Shown in pieces: positions 32,446 through 40,181 of a DNA stretch of 40,181 bases (positions are counted from its first letter, which is position 1; each line of letters begins with the position of its first letter). The DNA lies in assembly GCA_027622275.1 (NCBI GenBank), contig JAQBZB010000050.1:1-40181 (forward strand). The letters are read 5' to 3'. The notes beneath the pieces were generated by a model. It searched no databases. It had not been told where the DNA came from and saw only the letters and a program-made list of their open reading frames with translations. Both the position numbers and the translations under genes were made by a program. The DNA comes from Planctomycetota bacterium. Its GTDB lineage: Bacteria; Planctomycetota; Planctomycetia; Pirellulales; Pirellulaceae.

Positions 32446-32647
32446 GTCACAATTCTCGGTTTCATGATCGAAATCGGCGAAACGAGTTCTCCGTTGGCTT
32501 TCATGGCGGCTCGTTCCTGGTTGAACTCCGGGCTGCGGTAGTAGCACTTACCGACCTGCGTGAAGTAGTTCTTGATTACCTCCTCAGTCATGCCCACGCC
32601 GTTGTCGGCCACGCGGAGCCACTGATGGCGGGTTTCCTCGTCGATAC
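32446..32647 (-). pseudogene. Fragment of an Hsp90-type (GHKL) ATPase gene
   Basis: The minus strand reads IDEETRHQWLRVADNGVGMT, then EEVIKNYFTQVGKCYYRSPE and FNQERAAMKANGELVSPIS, then IMKPRIVTK and a stop. DNGVGM is the ADP-binding motif of GHKL ATPases, and the next segment matches the HtpG-like proteins that follow it with (L)(K)IG.SYY.S.EF. Only about 65 codons remain; the N-box before it and all domains after it are missing. It is directly upstream of the TIR cassette, and similar ATPase genes are often found in defence islands, so it may be part of a once larger island. Confidence 0.7.
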
Positions 32648-32654
32648 CCTATCG

Positions 32655-32702
32655 CCGGGCTGCGCCCGGAAATCCTAATGACCGAGCACCAATGACCAAT
32701 GA
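32655..32702. repeat. Short palindrome and AATGACC tandem
   Basis: A 6-bp-arm palindrome CCGGGC-TGC-GCCCGG (32655-32669) is followed by loose AATGACC repeats (32678-32702). It marks the edge between the relic-rich stretch and pabA. It resembles palindrome-plus-tandem intergenic repeats, but I could not find a second copy here. Confidence 0.4.
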
Positions 32703-32794
32703 CAAGTCTGCCTCGCCCTTCAGCTCACCTTCAGCCGAAGTTCGCGCGGCTCCAGGCCATAGAGGCGCTGTCGTGACGTGGCTACAATGGAGGC

Positions 32795-33376
32795 ATGATT
32801 CTGCTTATCGATAATTACGACTCGTTTACGTATAACCTCGTCCAGCGGATTGGCGAGATCGATCCGGCGATTGAGATGGAAGTGCATCGCAACGACCAAA
32901 TCACGTTGGACGAGATCGCAGCCAAACAGCCCTCGCATCTGATCGTTTCGCCCGGTCCCTGCACGCCAGCGGAGGCTGGGATTTCTGTGGAGTGTGTCAA
33001 ACGATTCATGGGAAAAATGCCGCTGTTGGGCGTCTGTTTGGGACATCAATCGATCGGCCAGGCGACCGGGGCGACGATCGTGCGGGCCGAGCATCTCATG
33101 CATGGCAAGACCGACGAGATCCATCACGATAATCGAGGCATCTTCGCCGGACTGGACAATCCGTTCATCGCGACTCGTTATCACAGCCTGGTGATCAAGC
33201 CAGACACGTTGAGCGACGAGTTCGATGTTTCGGCTTGGGCGTTCGCTCCCGACGGCTCGCGCGAGATCATGGCGATTCGGCATAAGCGGTGGAAGCTGGA
33301 AGGCTGGCAGTTCCATCCTGAGAGTTTTTTAACGGAGCCGGGACACGAATTACTGCGGAGATTCTTGCAGCTGTGA
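32795..33376 (+). CDS. pabA: Anthranilate/aminodeoxychorismate synthase glutaminase subunit
   Basis: This class I glutamine amidotransferase (193 aa) supplies ammonia to TrpE or PabB. It has the start MILLIDNYDSFTYNLVQ, the oxyanion motif VSPGPCTP, the nucleophile motif GVCLGHQ (Cys81) and the FHPES motif (His174, Glu176), so the triad is complete. It may serve folate, tryptophan or both; bacteria with one copy often share it. The moeA gene overlaps its stop, forming an operon. No trpE or pabB is in the window, so the trpG/pabA choice is open. Confidence 0.9.
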   Translation: MILLIDNYDSFTYNLVQRIGEIDPAIEMEVHRNDQITLDEIAAKQPSHLIVSPGPCTPAEAGISVECVKRFMGKMPLLGVCLGHQSIGQATGATIVRAEHLMHGKTDEIHHDNRGIFAGLDNPFIATRYHSLVIKPDTLSDEFDVSAWAFAPDGSREIMAIRHKRWKLEGWQFHPESFLTEPGHELLRRFLQL

Positions 33377-34584
33377 TCAGCGTCGAAGAAGCTCTGCAGC
33401 GGATCAGCCAATACGCGAAGCCGCGTGCCGCACGCACGATCCGGGCGGCGGACTCGCTCGGGCAAGTCCTGGCAGCTGATATCCAAAGCGACATCGATTC
33501 GCCGCCGCACGACAAGGCGCTGATGGATGGCTATGCGGTCGTCGCCAGTGACGTCGTGGCCGGCGTCGAGTTGTTGGTCCTCGAAGAAGTGACCGCTGGC
33601 GACACGCCCACGAAGCCGGTCACATCAGCTACCGCAACTCGCATCATGACCGGCGCACCGATTCCCGACGGTGCCGATGCCGTCGTGATGATCGAACGAA
33701 CCGAGTTGGTTGGCGGCGACAAGGCGACGGTTCGCATCAATGCAGACAACGCGGATTCCGGCCAGAACATCATGCCGCGCGGCGAGTCGGTTCGATGTGG
33801 CGATGTCGTCTTGCGAGCGGGCAGAATGATTCGCCCGATCGAAATGGGCGTGCTTGCCGAGTGCGGCGCGACGGAGATCTCTGCTTACCCGCGGCCGAGC
33901 GTTGCGATTCTGTCCACCGGCAACGAACTCGTCTCTCCCGATACCCGACCGCAAGCCGGCCAGATTCGTAACAGCAACGGCCCGATGCTCGAAGCTCTTG
34001 TCCAGCGTACTGGCAGCAAGGCCGTGAACCTTGGTGTCGGGCGCGATGAACGCGACGAACTGAATCGGCTGGTGCGACGTGGGCTGGAGGAAGATGTACT
34101 CGTTCTGTCCGGTGGTGTCTCCGCAGGTGTCCTCGACTTGGTTCCAGAAGTTCTCGCCGCAAACAGTGTCGAGCAAGTCTTTCACAAAGTACACCTCAAG
34201 CCCGGCAAGCCCGTTTGGTTTGGGGTCAAACGGGATTCACGAGGTGATCGACTCGTCTTCGGTTTGCCCGGCAATCCGGTGAGCAGTCTCGTCTGCTTCG
34301 AGTTGTTTGTGCGTCCGGCCTTGGCGAGTCTCGCGGGACAAAACTTCGACAGCATCGAGCGAAGAACGGCCCGCTTAGCGACAAATCATTCTCGTCACAG
34401 CGACCGCCCAACCTACTTCCCGGCTCGCCTCTTTCAACGCGACGGCCAATTACAAGTCGAGCCGCTGGCCTGGAAAGGCTCCGCCGATCTGAGAACTCTC
34501 GCCGACGCCAACTGCCTCGCGCTCTTCCCGCCCAGCGATAGTGAATTCGTTGTGGGAGACGAGATTGAGGTATATGCGATTTAA
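33373..34584 (+). CDS. moeA: Molybdopterin molybdotransferase MoeA
   Basis: MoeA inserts molybdate into adenylated molybdopterin. This 403-aa protein has the N-terminal MoeA pattern (SVEEALQRISQYA, then PPHDKALMDGYAV), the barrel strand RIMTGAPIPDGADAVVMIE, and the MogA-like domain with ILSTGNELV, RNSNGPML and LSGGVSAGVLDLVPEVL, followed by VFHKVHLKPGKPVWFG and FGLPGNPVSSLVCFELF. The start is a GTG at 33373, overlapping the pabA TGA (GTGA), so translation is coupled. The product should act with a molybdoenzyme; a molybdopterin-domain protein is encoded near by on the other strand. Confidence 0.95.
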   Translation: MISVEEALQRISQYAKPRAARTIRAADSLGQVLAADIQSDIDSPPHDKALMDGYAVVASDVVAGVELLVLEEVTAGDTPTKPVTSATATRIMTGAPIPDGADAVVMIERTELVGGDKATVRINADNADSGQNIMPRGESVRCGDVVLRAGRMIRPIEMGVLAECGATEISAYPRPSVAILSTGNELVSPDTRPQAGQIRNSNGPMLEALVQRTGSKAVNLGVGRDERDELNRLVRRGLEEDVLVLSGGVSAGVLDLVPEVLAANSVEQVFHKVHLKPGKPVWFGVKRDSRGDRLVFGLPGNPVSSLVCFELFVRPALASLAGQNFDSIERRTARLATNHSRHSDRPTYFPARLFQRDGQLQVEPLAWKGSADLRTLADANCLALFPPSDSEFVVGDEIEVYAI

Positions 34585-34592
34585 GCAGTCAG

Positions 34593-35033
34593 CTAATCGA
34601 TGTCGAGCGTCAGTAACGCGATATCTGAAATGCCGACGTACGCTCCGCTGTCGAGTGCGGCGACGACTTTCTCGTAAAGGGCATCTGGGTTTGCTTTGAC
34701 GAGCATGCGATTCAGCGCCTTGTTGCTCCCTTCCTGCTCGCGGATGTGCCGGAGCGCCCGGATCAGATCGTGTTCGCTCGGTGCTTCTTGCTCCCAGTCG
34801 TCCGCAGTCACGTGAAACGTGTTGAACTCGTCGACTTCGACGACGATGTCGGCATCTGCGATCAAATCTGGTTCCGGCCCCGTTGGTTTCGGCACGACCA
34901 ATGACCGCTGCATCGTGAAGGAAGCCGTGACCACGAAGAAAATGAGCAGCAAGAAGGCAACATCGACCATCGGTGTCATATCGGATTCGGGTGCTGCGTT
35001 TGTTTTCTGATGCTGCAACAAGATCATCGCCAT
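34593..35033 (-). CDS. ExbD/TolR-type biopolymer transport protein
   Basis: A 146-aa protein with one N-terminal membrane helix (about 22-42; DMTPMVDVAFLLLIFFVVTA) carrying the conserved Asp that takes part in proton flow (TPMVDVAFLLLIFF), and a periplasmic domain (VVEVDEFNTFHVTADDWEQE to YVGISDIALLTLDID). It belongs to the ExbD/TolR family. The partner ExbB/TolQ gene is not in the window, so it is a lone member. Its start is 26 bases from the stop of the next gene upstream on the same strand, so they may share a transcript. Confidence 0.9.
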   Translation of the reverse strand: MAMILLQHQKTNAAPESDMTPMVDVAFLLLIFFVVTASFTMQRSLVVPKPTGPEPDLIADADIVVEVDEFNTFHVTADDWEQEAPSEHDLIRALRHIREQEGSNKALNRMLVKANPDALYEKVVAALDSGAYVGISDIALLTLDID

Positions 35034-35058
35034 CTCCTTGATTGGAATGGATCAGTGA

Positions 35059-35547
35059 CTAGGCGTTGTGTTCCTTCTCATGCAACTTGGCGTGTTCGTC
35101 GTCGTCGTCGGGACGGTTATCGAAGCCTCTTTCCGCCGTGAGTTCGATGTGATCGACGAATTTGACGTTGGCGCACTCGTCGATCTCGTCGGTGTGACAG
35201 GCGGCGTGATCCGGGATGTAAAAGCGGAACGGCCCACCAGCCTTGACGTCCAGTGGCTGGCCGTTCAGGCGATAGATCACGAAGGCTCGGTCACGAACTG
35301 GCGCGAGCGGAATGCTGGCGTGAAAGTTGTCAAGTGTGCCGTGCAGGCCGATGTATTTGGCGGAGTCCTTGGCTCCAACCAACTGTAGCAGGCCGGACAA
35401 CTTGACGGCGTCACCTTGGCGTTTGGGATCGAATTGGCTGACATCGGCGATCTGTTGCGAAGCGTTGATTGCGGCTAGATCGTCGAACGTTACTTCGCAA
35501 GACGTTTCGACCTCGCCGTCAATCCGCAACACATTCTCGTTGCTCAT
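35059..35547 (-). CDS. Molybdopterin-dependent oxidoreductase-domain (SUOX-fold) protein
   Basis: A 162-aa protein from the ATG at 35547 (frame open from 35589; AAGAGAA lies near this start). It resembles the oxidoreductase molybdopterin-binding fold: VTFDDLAAINASQQ, LSGLLQLVGAKDSAKYIGLHG, DRAFVIYRLNGQPLDVKAGG, FRFYIPDHAACHTDEIDECA, NVKFVDHIEL. The length is about a third to a half of the classic domain and no clear Mo-ligand Cys in its usual context is seen; the Cys in AACHTDEIDEC may bind a metal. It has no signal peptide. Its nearness to moeA makes a cofactor link plausible. Confidence 0.7.
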   Translation of the reverse strand: MSNENVLRIDGEVETSCEVTFDDLAAINASQQIADVSQFDPKRQGDAVKLSGLLQLVGAKDSAKYIGLHGTLDNFHASIPLAPVRDRAFVIYRLNGQPLDVKAGGPFRFYIPDHAACHTDEIDECANVKFVDHIELTAERGFDNRPDDDDEHAKLHEKEHNA

Positions 35548-35673
35548 TGGCTGGTTCTCTTGACTGGTTTTCACAACGCGTTCGGTCAACGAAAATGGGC
35601 GTTGCCGCTTTCACGCGACAACGCCCATTGTAACCAACAGAGGGTTGCTCGGGGCATCCGGCCCATCAATCCT

Positions 35674-38625
35674 TTACGAGCAACCCATACTGTTTCCACA
35701 GTTGTGGCAGAGGTAACAGTTACCATTGCGAACCGTAATCGAACCACAGTTATCGCAGCTCGGTGCGTCACTTTGGAAGCGAGCAAACTGCGAATCGCGG
35801 CTGGCCGGCTTCGCTTTGTGGTCCACCTTCATGGCAACGCCGGCGCGATCGAGTGAATCCAGGTCGATCGTCTGGCTACCGGCACTCGTCGCGTCGCCGT
35901 GCAGCAGCGGAGCGACTGCGGCATCATTGCCGTCGACGGGACTCTTGGCTTCGGCCTCGCGACCTTCTTTCTCCTTGCCGAGCGGAGACATGCCCTTGTT
36001 GGCTTCACGATATCCAGGCAGGAAGGTGATGCCGAGCCAGCGGAAGATGTAATCGACGACGCTCTTCGCGATACGAATATCGGGATTCGTCGTGTGTCCC
36101 ATTGGCTCGAAGCGGGTGTGAGAGAATTTGTTGACCAAGACCTCCAACGGCACACCATACTGTAAACTCAGCGAGACGGCCGTGCCGAAGGCATCCATGA
36201 TGCCGCCGATCGTACTCCCTTCTTTCGCTTGCGTGATGAAGACCTCGCCCGGCCGGCCATCTTCGTACAGACCCACCGTGATGTAGCCTTCATGGCCGGC
36301 GACGTTGAACTTGTGCGTGATGGACTGTCGCGTATCGGGCAGCCTCTCACGGCGAGGCCGAGCGGCTTGCTCTTCCTTGCTTTTCGCTTCGGCACCTTCA
36401 GACTTGGTCGACAATGGCTGACTGAGTTTCGAGCCGTCACGATAAATCGCCAACGCTTTCAGCCCCAGTTCCCAACCCCAGCGATACGCTTCCGCGATAT
36501 CTTCCGGGTTCGCGTTGGTGGGCATGTTGACCGTCTTCGAGATGGCTCCCGACAGGAACGGTTGAGCGGCGGCCATCATCCGCACGTGGGCACGCCAAGC
36601 GATGCTACGCACGCCGTTGGCAGGCTTGAACGCACAATCGAAGACCGCCAGATGCTCGTCCTTCAGCTCGGGGGCACCTTCGATCGTGTCGTTCTCGTCG
36701 ATGTACTTGATGATGTCCTGCACTTGCGGCTCGTCGTAGCCGACGTTCTTCAGGCCCAGCGGCACCGTCTTGTTGATGATCTTCAGCATTCCACCACCGG
36801 CCAACTGCTTGTATTTGACGAGAGCGATATCCGGCTCGATGCCGGTGGTATCGCAGTCCATCATGAAGCTGATTGTCCCGGTCGGTGCAAGGACCGTGGC
36901 TTGTGCGTTGCGGAAGCCGCGTTCGCGTCCGCTCGCCAAGACTTCATCCCACAATTCGCGAGCCGCGGCTTTCAGCTGACGCGGCCCGGCGTTGTTGATT
37001 TCTTCCACCGCACCGCGATGCATCTGCATCACGCGGAGGAAGGGCTCGCGATTGGTCGCATAGCCCTCGAACGGTCCGACCGCTGCGGCTAATTCCGTGC
37101 TCGTCAAATTCGCAGCACCGTGCAGGATCGCCGTGATCGAGCCACACAGCCCGTAAGCGGCGTCGGAGTCGTAAGGCAGGCCGTTCGACATGATCACGCT
37201 GCCGAGGTTTGAATAACCCAAGCCCAACGGTCGGTACAGATGGCTGTTCTCGGCAATCTGTGCCGTTGGATAGCTGGCGTGGTCGACCAGAATCTCTTGG
37301 GCGATGAAGTACAATCGGCAGGCCGCCGTGAATCGCTTCACGTCAAAATCGCCTTCCGCATCCACGAACTTCATCAAGTTGATGCTCGACAAGTTGCAAG
37401 CCGTATCGTCGAGGAACATGTACTCGCTGCACGGATTGCTGGCGTTGATCCGGCCCGAGTTCGGACAGGTGTGCCAACGATTGATCGTGGTGTCGTACTG
37501 GACACCCGGATCGCCACAGTGCCAAGCGCATTCTGCCATGCGGTCCAACAACCACTTGGCTTCATACTCCGGACCTGCGTCCGTGCCTGTGACCATGCGA
37601 GTGGACCACTTGCCGCCTTTTTCGGCGGTCTGCATGAACTCGTCGGTCACACGAACGGAAAGGTTGGCGTTTTGGAAGAGGATCGAGCTATAAGCTTCGC
37701 CATTGAAGTTCGCCTCGTACTTGCCGCTAGCGATCAGCGTGTGAGCCTTCTGCTCTTCCTTCCACTTACACTCGATGAACTCCAGAATGTCGGGATGCCA
37801 AATCTTTAGCGACTGCATCTTCGCAGCACGACGAGTTTTGCCGCCGGACTTCACGACGGCGGCTATTTGATCGTAGACACGCATGAACGACAGCGGCCCG
37901 GACGGGCGACCGCCGCCCGATAGCCGTTCGCGATGCGAACGAATCGTTGACAGGTCAGTCCCGGTTCCCGATCCGAACTTGAACAACATCGCCTCGCTGG
38001 TCGCCAGACGCATGATCGCTTCCATATTGTCGCCAACGCTTTGGATGAAGCACGCGGAACCCTGTGGGAACTCGTAGGGATTCTCGGGCATCACGACCGT
38101 GCAGGTCTCGGGATCCCAACGCCAGTTGCACTTGTCGCCAGAGACGCCGTACTGGTGATAGAGTCCAACATTGAACCAAACGGGCGAGTTAAACGCTCCG
38201 TGCTGGTGCAAGCAGAGCCAAGTCAAATCGCGGTAGAATCGCTCGGCATCGTCGGCAGACGCGAAATAGCCGTCGCTCAGTCCCCAGTCCGTGATCGTGC
38301 GTGTGACTCGATGAATCAGCTGACGGACGCTCTTTTCGCGTTCCGGTGTGTTGATCTCGCCGTAGAAGTACTTGCTGACGACGACGTTCGTCGCCAGTTG
38401 GCTCCAACTCGCGGGGATTTCGCAATCCTTCTGCTCGAACAGCAATCCGCCGCTTTCGTCTTTGATCTGGGCACTTCGCAACTCCCATTCGACCGTGTCG
38501 AATGGGTCCGCAACTGTCTCTGGACAAAACTGTGCCTCGATTTTTATCTTCTTCGTGTTGCTGCCGTTATGGTTGCTGGCCAAAGAATTCATTTCTCGCG
38601 ATCCGTTCGCAGTAACCGTTGCCAT
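35674..38625 (-). CDS. nrdJ: Adenosylcobalamin-dependent (class II) ribonucleotide reductase
   Basis: This 983-aa enzyme makes deoxyribonucleotides with a B12-generated radical. Landmarks: FDTVEWELRSAQIKDESGG near the start, FGSGTGTDLSTIRSHRERLSG, KSGGKTRRAAKMQ, NPCSEYMFLDDTACNLSSIN with the active-site Asn/Cys/Glu, ATVLAPTGTISFMMDCDTTG with the nucleotide loop, and a C-terminal CDNCGSITV...CYLCHNCG tail that re-reduces the active site. No NrdB-like partner is needed or seen. AGGAGG sits 9 bases before the ATG at 38625. It is transcribed alone, from a promoter at about 38674-38700. Confidence 0.96.
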   Translation of the reverse strand: MATVTANGSREMNSLASNHNGSNTKKIKIEAQFCPETVADPFDTVEWELRSAQIKDESGGLLFEQKDCEIPASWSQLATNVVVSKYFYGEINTPEREKSVRQLIHRVTRTITDWGLSDGYFASADDAERFYRDLTWLCLHQHGAFNSPVWFNVGLYHQYGVSGDKCNWRWDPETCTVVMPENPYEFPQGSACFIQSVGDNMEAIMRLATSEAMLFKFGSGTGTDLSTIRSHRERLSGGGRPSGPLSFMRVYDQIAAVVKSGGKTRRAAKMQSLKIWHPDILEFIECKWKEEQKAHTLIASGKYEANFNGEAYSSILFQNANLSVRVTDEFMQTAEKGGKWSTRMVTGTDAGPEYEAKWLLDRMAECAWHCGDPGVQYDTTINRWHTCPNSGRINASNPCSEYMFLDDTACNLSSINLMKFVDAEGDFDVKRFTAACRLYFIAQEILVDHASYPTAQIAENSHLYRPLGLGYSNLGSVIMSNGLPYDSDAAYGLCGSITAILHGAANLTSTELAAAVGPFEGYATNREPFLRVMQMHRGAVEEINNAGPRQLKAAARELWDEVLASGRERGFRNAQATVLAPTGTISFMMDCDTTGIEPDIALVKYKQLAGGGMLKIINKTVPLGLKNVGYDEPQVQDIIKYIDENDTIEGAPELKDEHLAVFDCAFKPANGVRSIAWRAHVRMMAAAQPFLSGAISKTVNMPTNANPEDIAEAYRWGWELGLKALAIYRDGSKLSQPLSTKSEGAEAKSKEEQAARPRRERLPDTRQSITHKFNVAGHEGYITVGLYEDGRPGEVFITQAKEGSTIGGIMDAFGTAVSLSLQYGVPLEVLVNKFSHTRFEPMGHTTNPDIRIAKSVVDYIFRWLGITFLPGYREANKGMSPLGKEKEGREAEAKSPVDGNDAAVAPLLHGDATSAGSQTIDLDSLDRAGVAMKVDHKAKPASRDSQFARFQSDAPSCDNCGSITVRNGNCYLCHNCGNSMGCS

Positions 38626-38673
38626 CCTGTGCTACCTCCTGAAGGTTCGGCCGATGAAAATCCGTAAGGATTC

Positions 38674-38695
38674 AGTATAGTGTACAAATATACAC
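38674..38695 (-). promoter_or_regulatory. nrdJ promoter with palindromic operator candidate
   Basis: The minus strand has TATACT at 38679-38674 as a -10. Directly upstream, 38695-38680 is GTGTATATTTGTACAC, an inverted repeat (GTGTA/TACAC) that fills the -35 to -10 spacer, a usual place for a repressor site. The halves face the opposite way to an NrdR box (ACAC...GTGT), so I do not name the regulator. Confidence 0.4.
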
Positions 38696-39076
38696 AAAAA
38701 TGCGATCGACCATTCATTGGTCGAAACTGTGGGAGAAACACAGAATCGGTGGCTGAAACGCCGAGACACAGGTCCTCCCTAACCCAATATGTTGTATCTG
38801 GCACTCATGCAGCCACAACATTTGGCGTGAGGGACGAGTTTACACATTTGGATTCGGTCGTCAATCACTTTCGAATCAGACACGTTAGGTGCTTCGCCAC
38901 CAACGAGTTGCGGCTCAAACAGCCATTTCGTCTCACTTCGCGAATGGAAGCATCATGAAGACATAACACTATATTTTTCAGCAGGTTACAGAAATACTCA
39001 ACTGTTGATCGTCGCACCGAACACACAAAAACATTTTTAAAAAACTAATCGCTTTACATGCAACCACGCAAAACAT

Positions 39077-39100
39077 AAGGCCACAGCAAGCTGTGGCCTT
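39077..39100 (-). terminator. Probable intrinsic terminator of rplU
   Basis: A perfect 10-bp stem (AAGGCCACAG/CTGTGGCCTT) with a CAAG (minus strand CTTG) loop. On the minus strand it is followed by ATGTTTTGC, a short T-run. It lies 35 bases after the rplU stop. Confidence 0.65.
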
Positions 39101-39134
39101 CCCAATTTCTTCTTCGCAGAACGCACGCCGGTGC

Positions 39135-39449
39135 CTACGCGCCCTCGATTTTGCCGATTCGAACGCGGGTATACATTTGGCGATGGCCAGTCTTACGACG
39201 TGAATTCTTGCGACGGCGAAACTTCTGGACGACTAGTTTCTCGCCTTGCTGAACGCCGAGAACCTCAGCCGTCACGCTGGCACCGTCCACAACTGGCGAT
39301 CCCAGCTTCAATCCACCTTCGCCGGAAACAGCGAGAACGCGGTCGAATTTGAGTTCGTCGCCTCTCGCGACCTCACGAAAATCGACGTTTAACTCCTGAC
39401 CTTCTTCGACCTTAAACTGTTTTCCGCTGTCCGAAATGATTGCATACAT
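39135..39449 (-). CDS. rplU: 50S ribosomal protein L21
   Basis: This 104-aa protein is ribosomal protein L21, which binds 23S rRNA. It has MYAIISDSGKQFKVEEGQEL, VARGDELKFDRVL, GASVTAEVLGVQQGEKLVVQ and the basic end KFRRRKNSRRKTGHRQMYTR, VRIGKIEGA. The ATG at 39449 gives the usual family start; a GTG at 39461 adds four residues and is less likely. In most bacteria rpmA (L27) follows directly; here there is no rpmA in the next 500 bases. Confidence 0.95.
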   Translation of the reverse strand: MYAIISDSGKQFKVEEGQELNVDFREVARGDELKFDRVLAVSGEGGLKLGSPVVDGASVTAEVLGVQQGEKLVVQKFRRRKNSRRKTGHRQMYTRVRIGKIEGA

Positions 39450-39821
39450 AACGCTGCTCACGCCTGATTAGAACGAGCTTGAATTGGTGAAGCGGCGATT
39501 TTAGTAGACAATTCCCCGATCGTCGAGGCCCAACGGCGCGAGATATCCACGATATTAAGCCAATACCGTACGCCTGAACGAATGCGTCGCTTCGACGTCG
39601 GACGTCGAACCAAGCAGATCCGGACCAACGCAAAACGCCAAAGAATATACAAAGTTTTCGCTTGGAGTTCCACGACTTGCCGATTATCCTAGTGCTGTAG
39701 TATTATTTGTAGGCAAGGGGTGCGCTCCGGCGGGTTCTGCTCTCGTCGTGGTGCAATGTGGCCAGTTGATCTTGGTATCGCGCCGGATCAAGGAACAAGA
39801 AGCAGGCAGGAGGATTCGAGA
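39450..39821. other. Divergent intergenic region between rplU and the last gene
   Basis: This region of about 370 bases should hold the rplU promoter on the minus strand and the start of the last gene on the plus strand. Only the ribosome-binding site AGGAGG at 39808-39813 is clear. I see no gene. Confidence 0.5.
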
Positions 39822-40181
39822 ATGACAGTCCAGAGGCCTTTTTGTTTGGCGGTTGTTGCATCGCTCGCGGTGCTAACAGCCATACCCACCCTTGTGCTGG
39901 CCGAGAAACGAACTCGGGAGTCGGCCGTTGCGGAAGAGATCCGAAAGGTCGGATTATTCGAAGCGATGGACAAAGGCGACATCGAGGTTCGTTTCATTCC
40001 CAAAGATGCGACCGAAGCGAACGTGCTGATCGAGAACAAGACCGACAAACCATTGGCGATCAAATTCCCTGAAGTCTTTGCCGGCGTGCCTGTCTTGGCG
40101 CAGTTCGGCGGCGGTGGTGGCGGCTTTGGCGGTGGTGGCGGCTTTGGCGGTGGTGGCGGCCAGCAGGGCGGCGGCCAGGGC
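39822..40181 (+). CDS. Exported glycine-rich protein, cut by the window end
   Basis: The ATG at 39822 has a perfect AGGAGG 8 bases upstream. The frame is open to the last base (120 codons), so the gene continues outside. Residues 1-27 are a signal peptide (MTVQRPFCLAVVASLAVLTA, then IPTLVLAEK). Residues 28-90 form a small alpha/beta part (VAEEIRKVGLFEAMDKGDIE, VRFIPKDATEANVLIENKTD), and from about residue 95 it becomes FGGGGGGFGGGGGFGGGG and GGGQQGGGQG. Such glycine-rich exported proteins are common in planctomycetes; the function is unknown. Confidence 0.85.
   Translation, partial: MTVQRPFCLAVVASLAVLTAIPTLVLAEKRTRESAVAEEIRKVGLFEAMDKGDIEVRFIPKDATEANVLIENKTDKPLAIKFPEVFAGVPVLAQFGGGGGGFGGGGGFGGGGGQQGGGQG

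Larger units (their letters stand above)
38626..39134. other. Intergenic region between nrdJ and rplU (509 bases, AT-rich)
   Basis: Holds the nrdJ ribosome-binding site and promoter on the right edge of nrdJ and, at 39077-39100, a hairpin that probably ends the rplU transcript. I see no gene, tRNA or riboswitch in the middle, where the sequence is visibly AT-rich. Confidence 0.5.

Noticed and set aside
38680-38958. 92-codon plus-strand frame upstream of nrdJ
   Set aside because: Starts inside the nrdJ promoter on the opposite strand, no ribosome-binding site, and the composition is non-coding.
38700-39060. Possible cobalamin riboswitch for the B12-dependent nrdJ
   Set aside because: No B12-box sequence (GCCACTG-type) or matching helices on the minus strand upstream of nrdJ.
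1-40181. tRNA, rRNA or prophage genes
   Set aside because: I found no cloverleaf with a GGTTCGA-type arm, no rRNA sequence, and no integrase, terminase or capsid gene.

Overview
This window is chromosomal DNA from a planctomycete, most likely of the Pirellulales/Planctomycetia type. The evidence is a DUF1501 twin-arginine protein, an ECF sigma factor next to a macroglobulin-type anti-sigma fusion, a second ECF sigma factor paired with a membrane-anchored Ser/Thr kinase, two unusual Gfo/Idh/MocA proteins, B12-dependent ribonucleotide reductase, an isolated rplU, and many dispersed palindromic repeats. GC is high except in about 29.9-32.6 kb and 38.7-39.1 kb, judged by eye. TAG is used as a normal stop.

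Layout. 0-8.1 kb: DUF1501 protein, an exported EF-hand protein, an OmpR/histidine-kinase two-component pair whose genes overlap, a Gfo/MocA-like membrane protein, and a PHP phosphoesterase gene broken by one in-frame TAG. 8.2-12.5 kb: an anti-sigma/alpha-macroglobulin fusion and its ECF sigma gene, separated by a cluster of five short hairpins. 12.8-16.1 kb: an ECF sigma and a Ser/Thr kinase, with a GNAT/RHH toxin-antitoxin pair on the opposite strand between them. 16.2-18.6 kb: a DUF3127 protein, then a graveyard holding an amidase 3' remnant, a RAYT transposase relic, a group II intron remnant (domains V and VI intact, reverse transcriptase gone) and the first ~94 codons of a CHAT-like gene. 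18.7-21.5 kb: a YdjM-like membrane protein, a DUF983 protein, and a Gfo/Idh/MocA fusion that carries a palindromic repeat inside its reading frame. 21.5-27.3 kb: one minus-strand run, nadA > receiver-PAS-histidine kinase > FixJ-type regulator > receiver-only regulator > SigA-like sigma factor. 27.5-29.9 kb: a FliN/SpoA protein, an exported protein and an overlapping small gene pair.

29.9-32.7 kb is the most likely home of an undescribed system. A two-gene minus-strand operon encodes an unrecognised 317-aa protein and a TIR-domain protein with a novel C-terminal half. It is flanked by gene relics, including an Hsp90-type ATPase fragment, and has the look of an antiphage or NAD-depleting defence cassette. 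32.8-39.5 kb returns to housekeeping: pabA-moeA (overlapping), ExbD, a molybdopterin-domain protein, nrdJ and rplU. The window ends inside an exported glycine-rich protein gene.

At least ten palindromic repeat types lie between or inside genes; two families occur twice. They are the main non-coding structure of the window.
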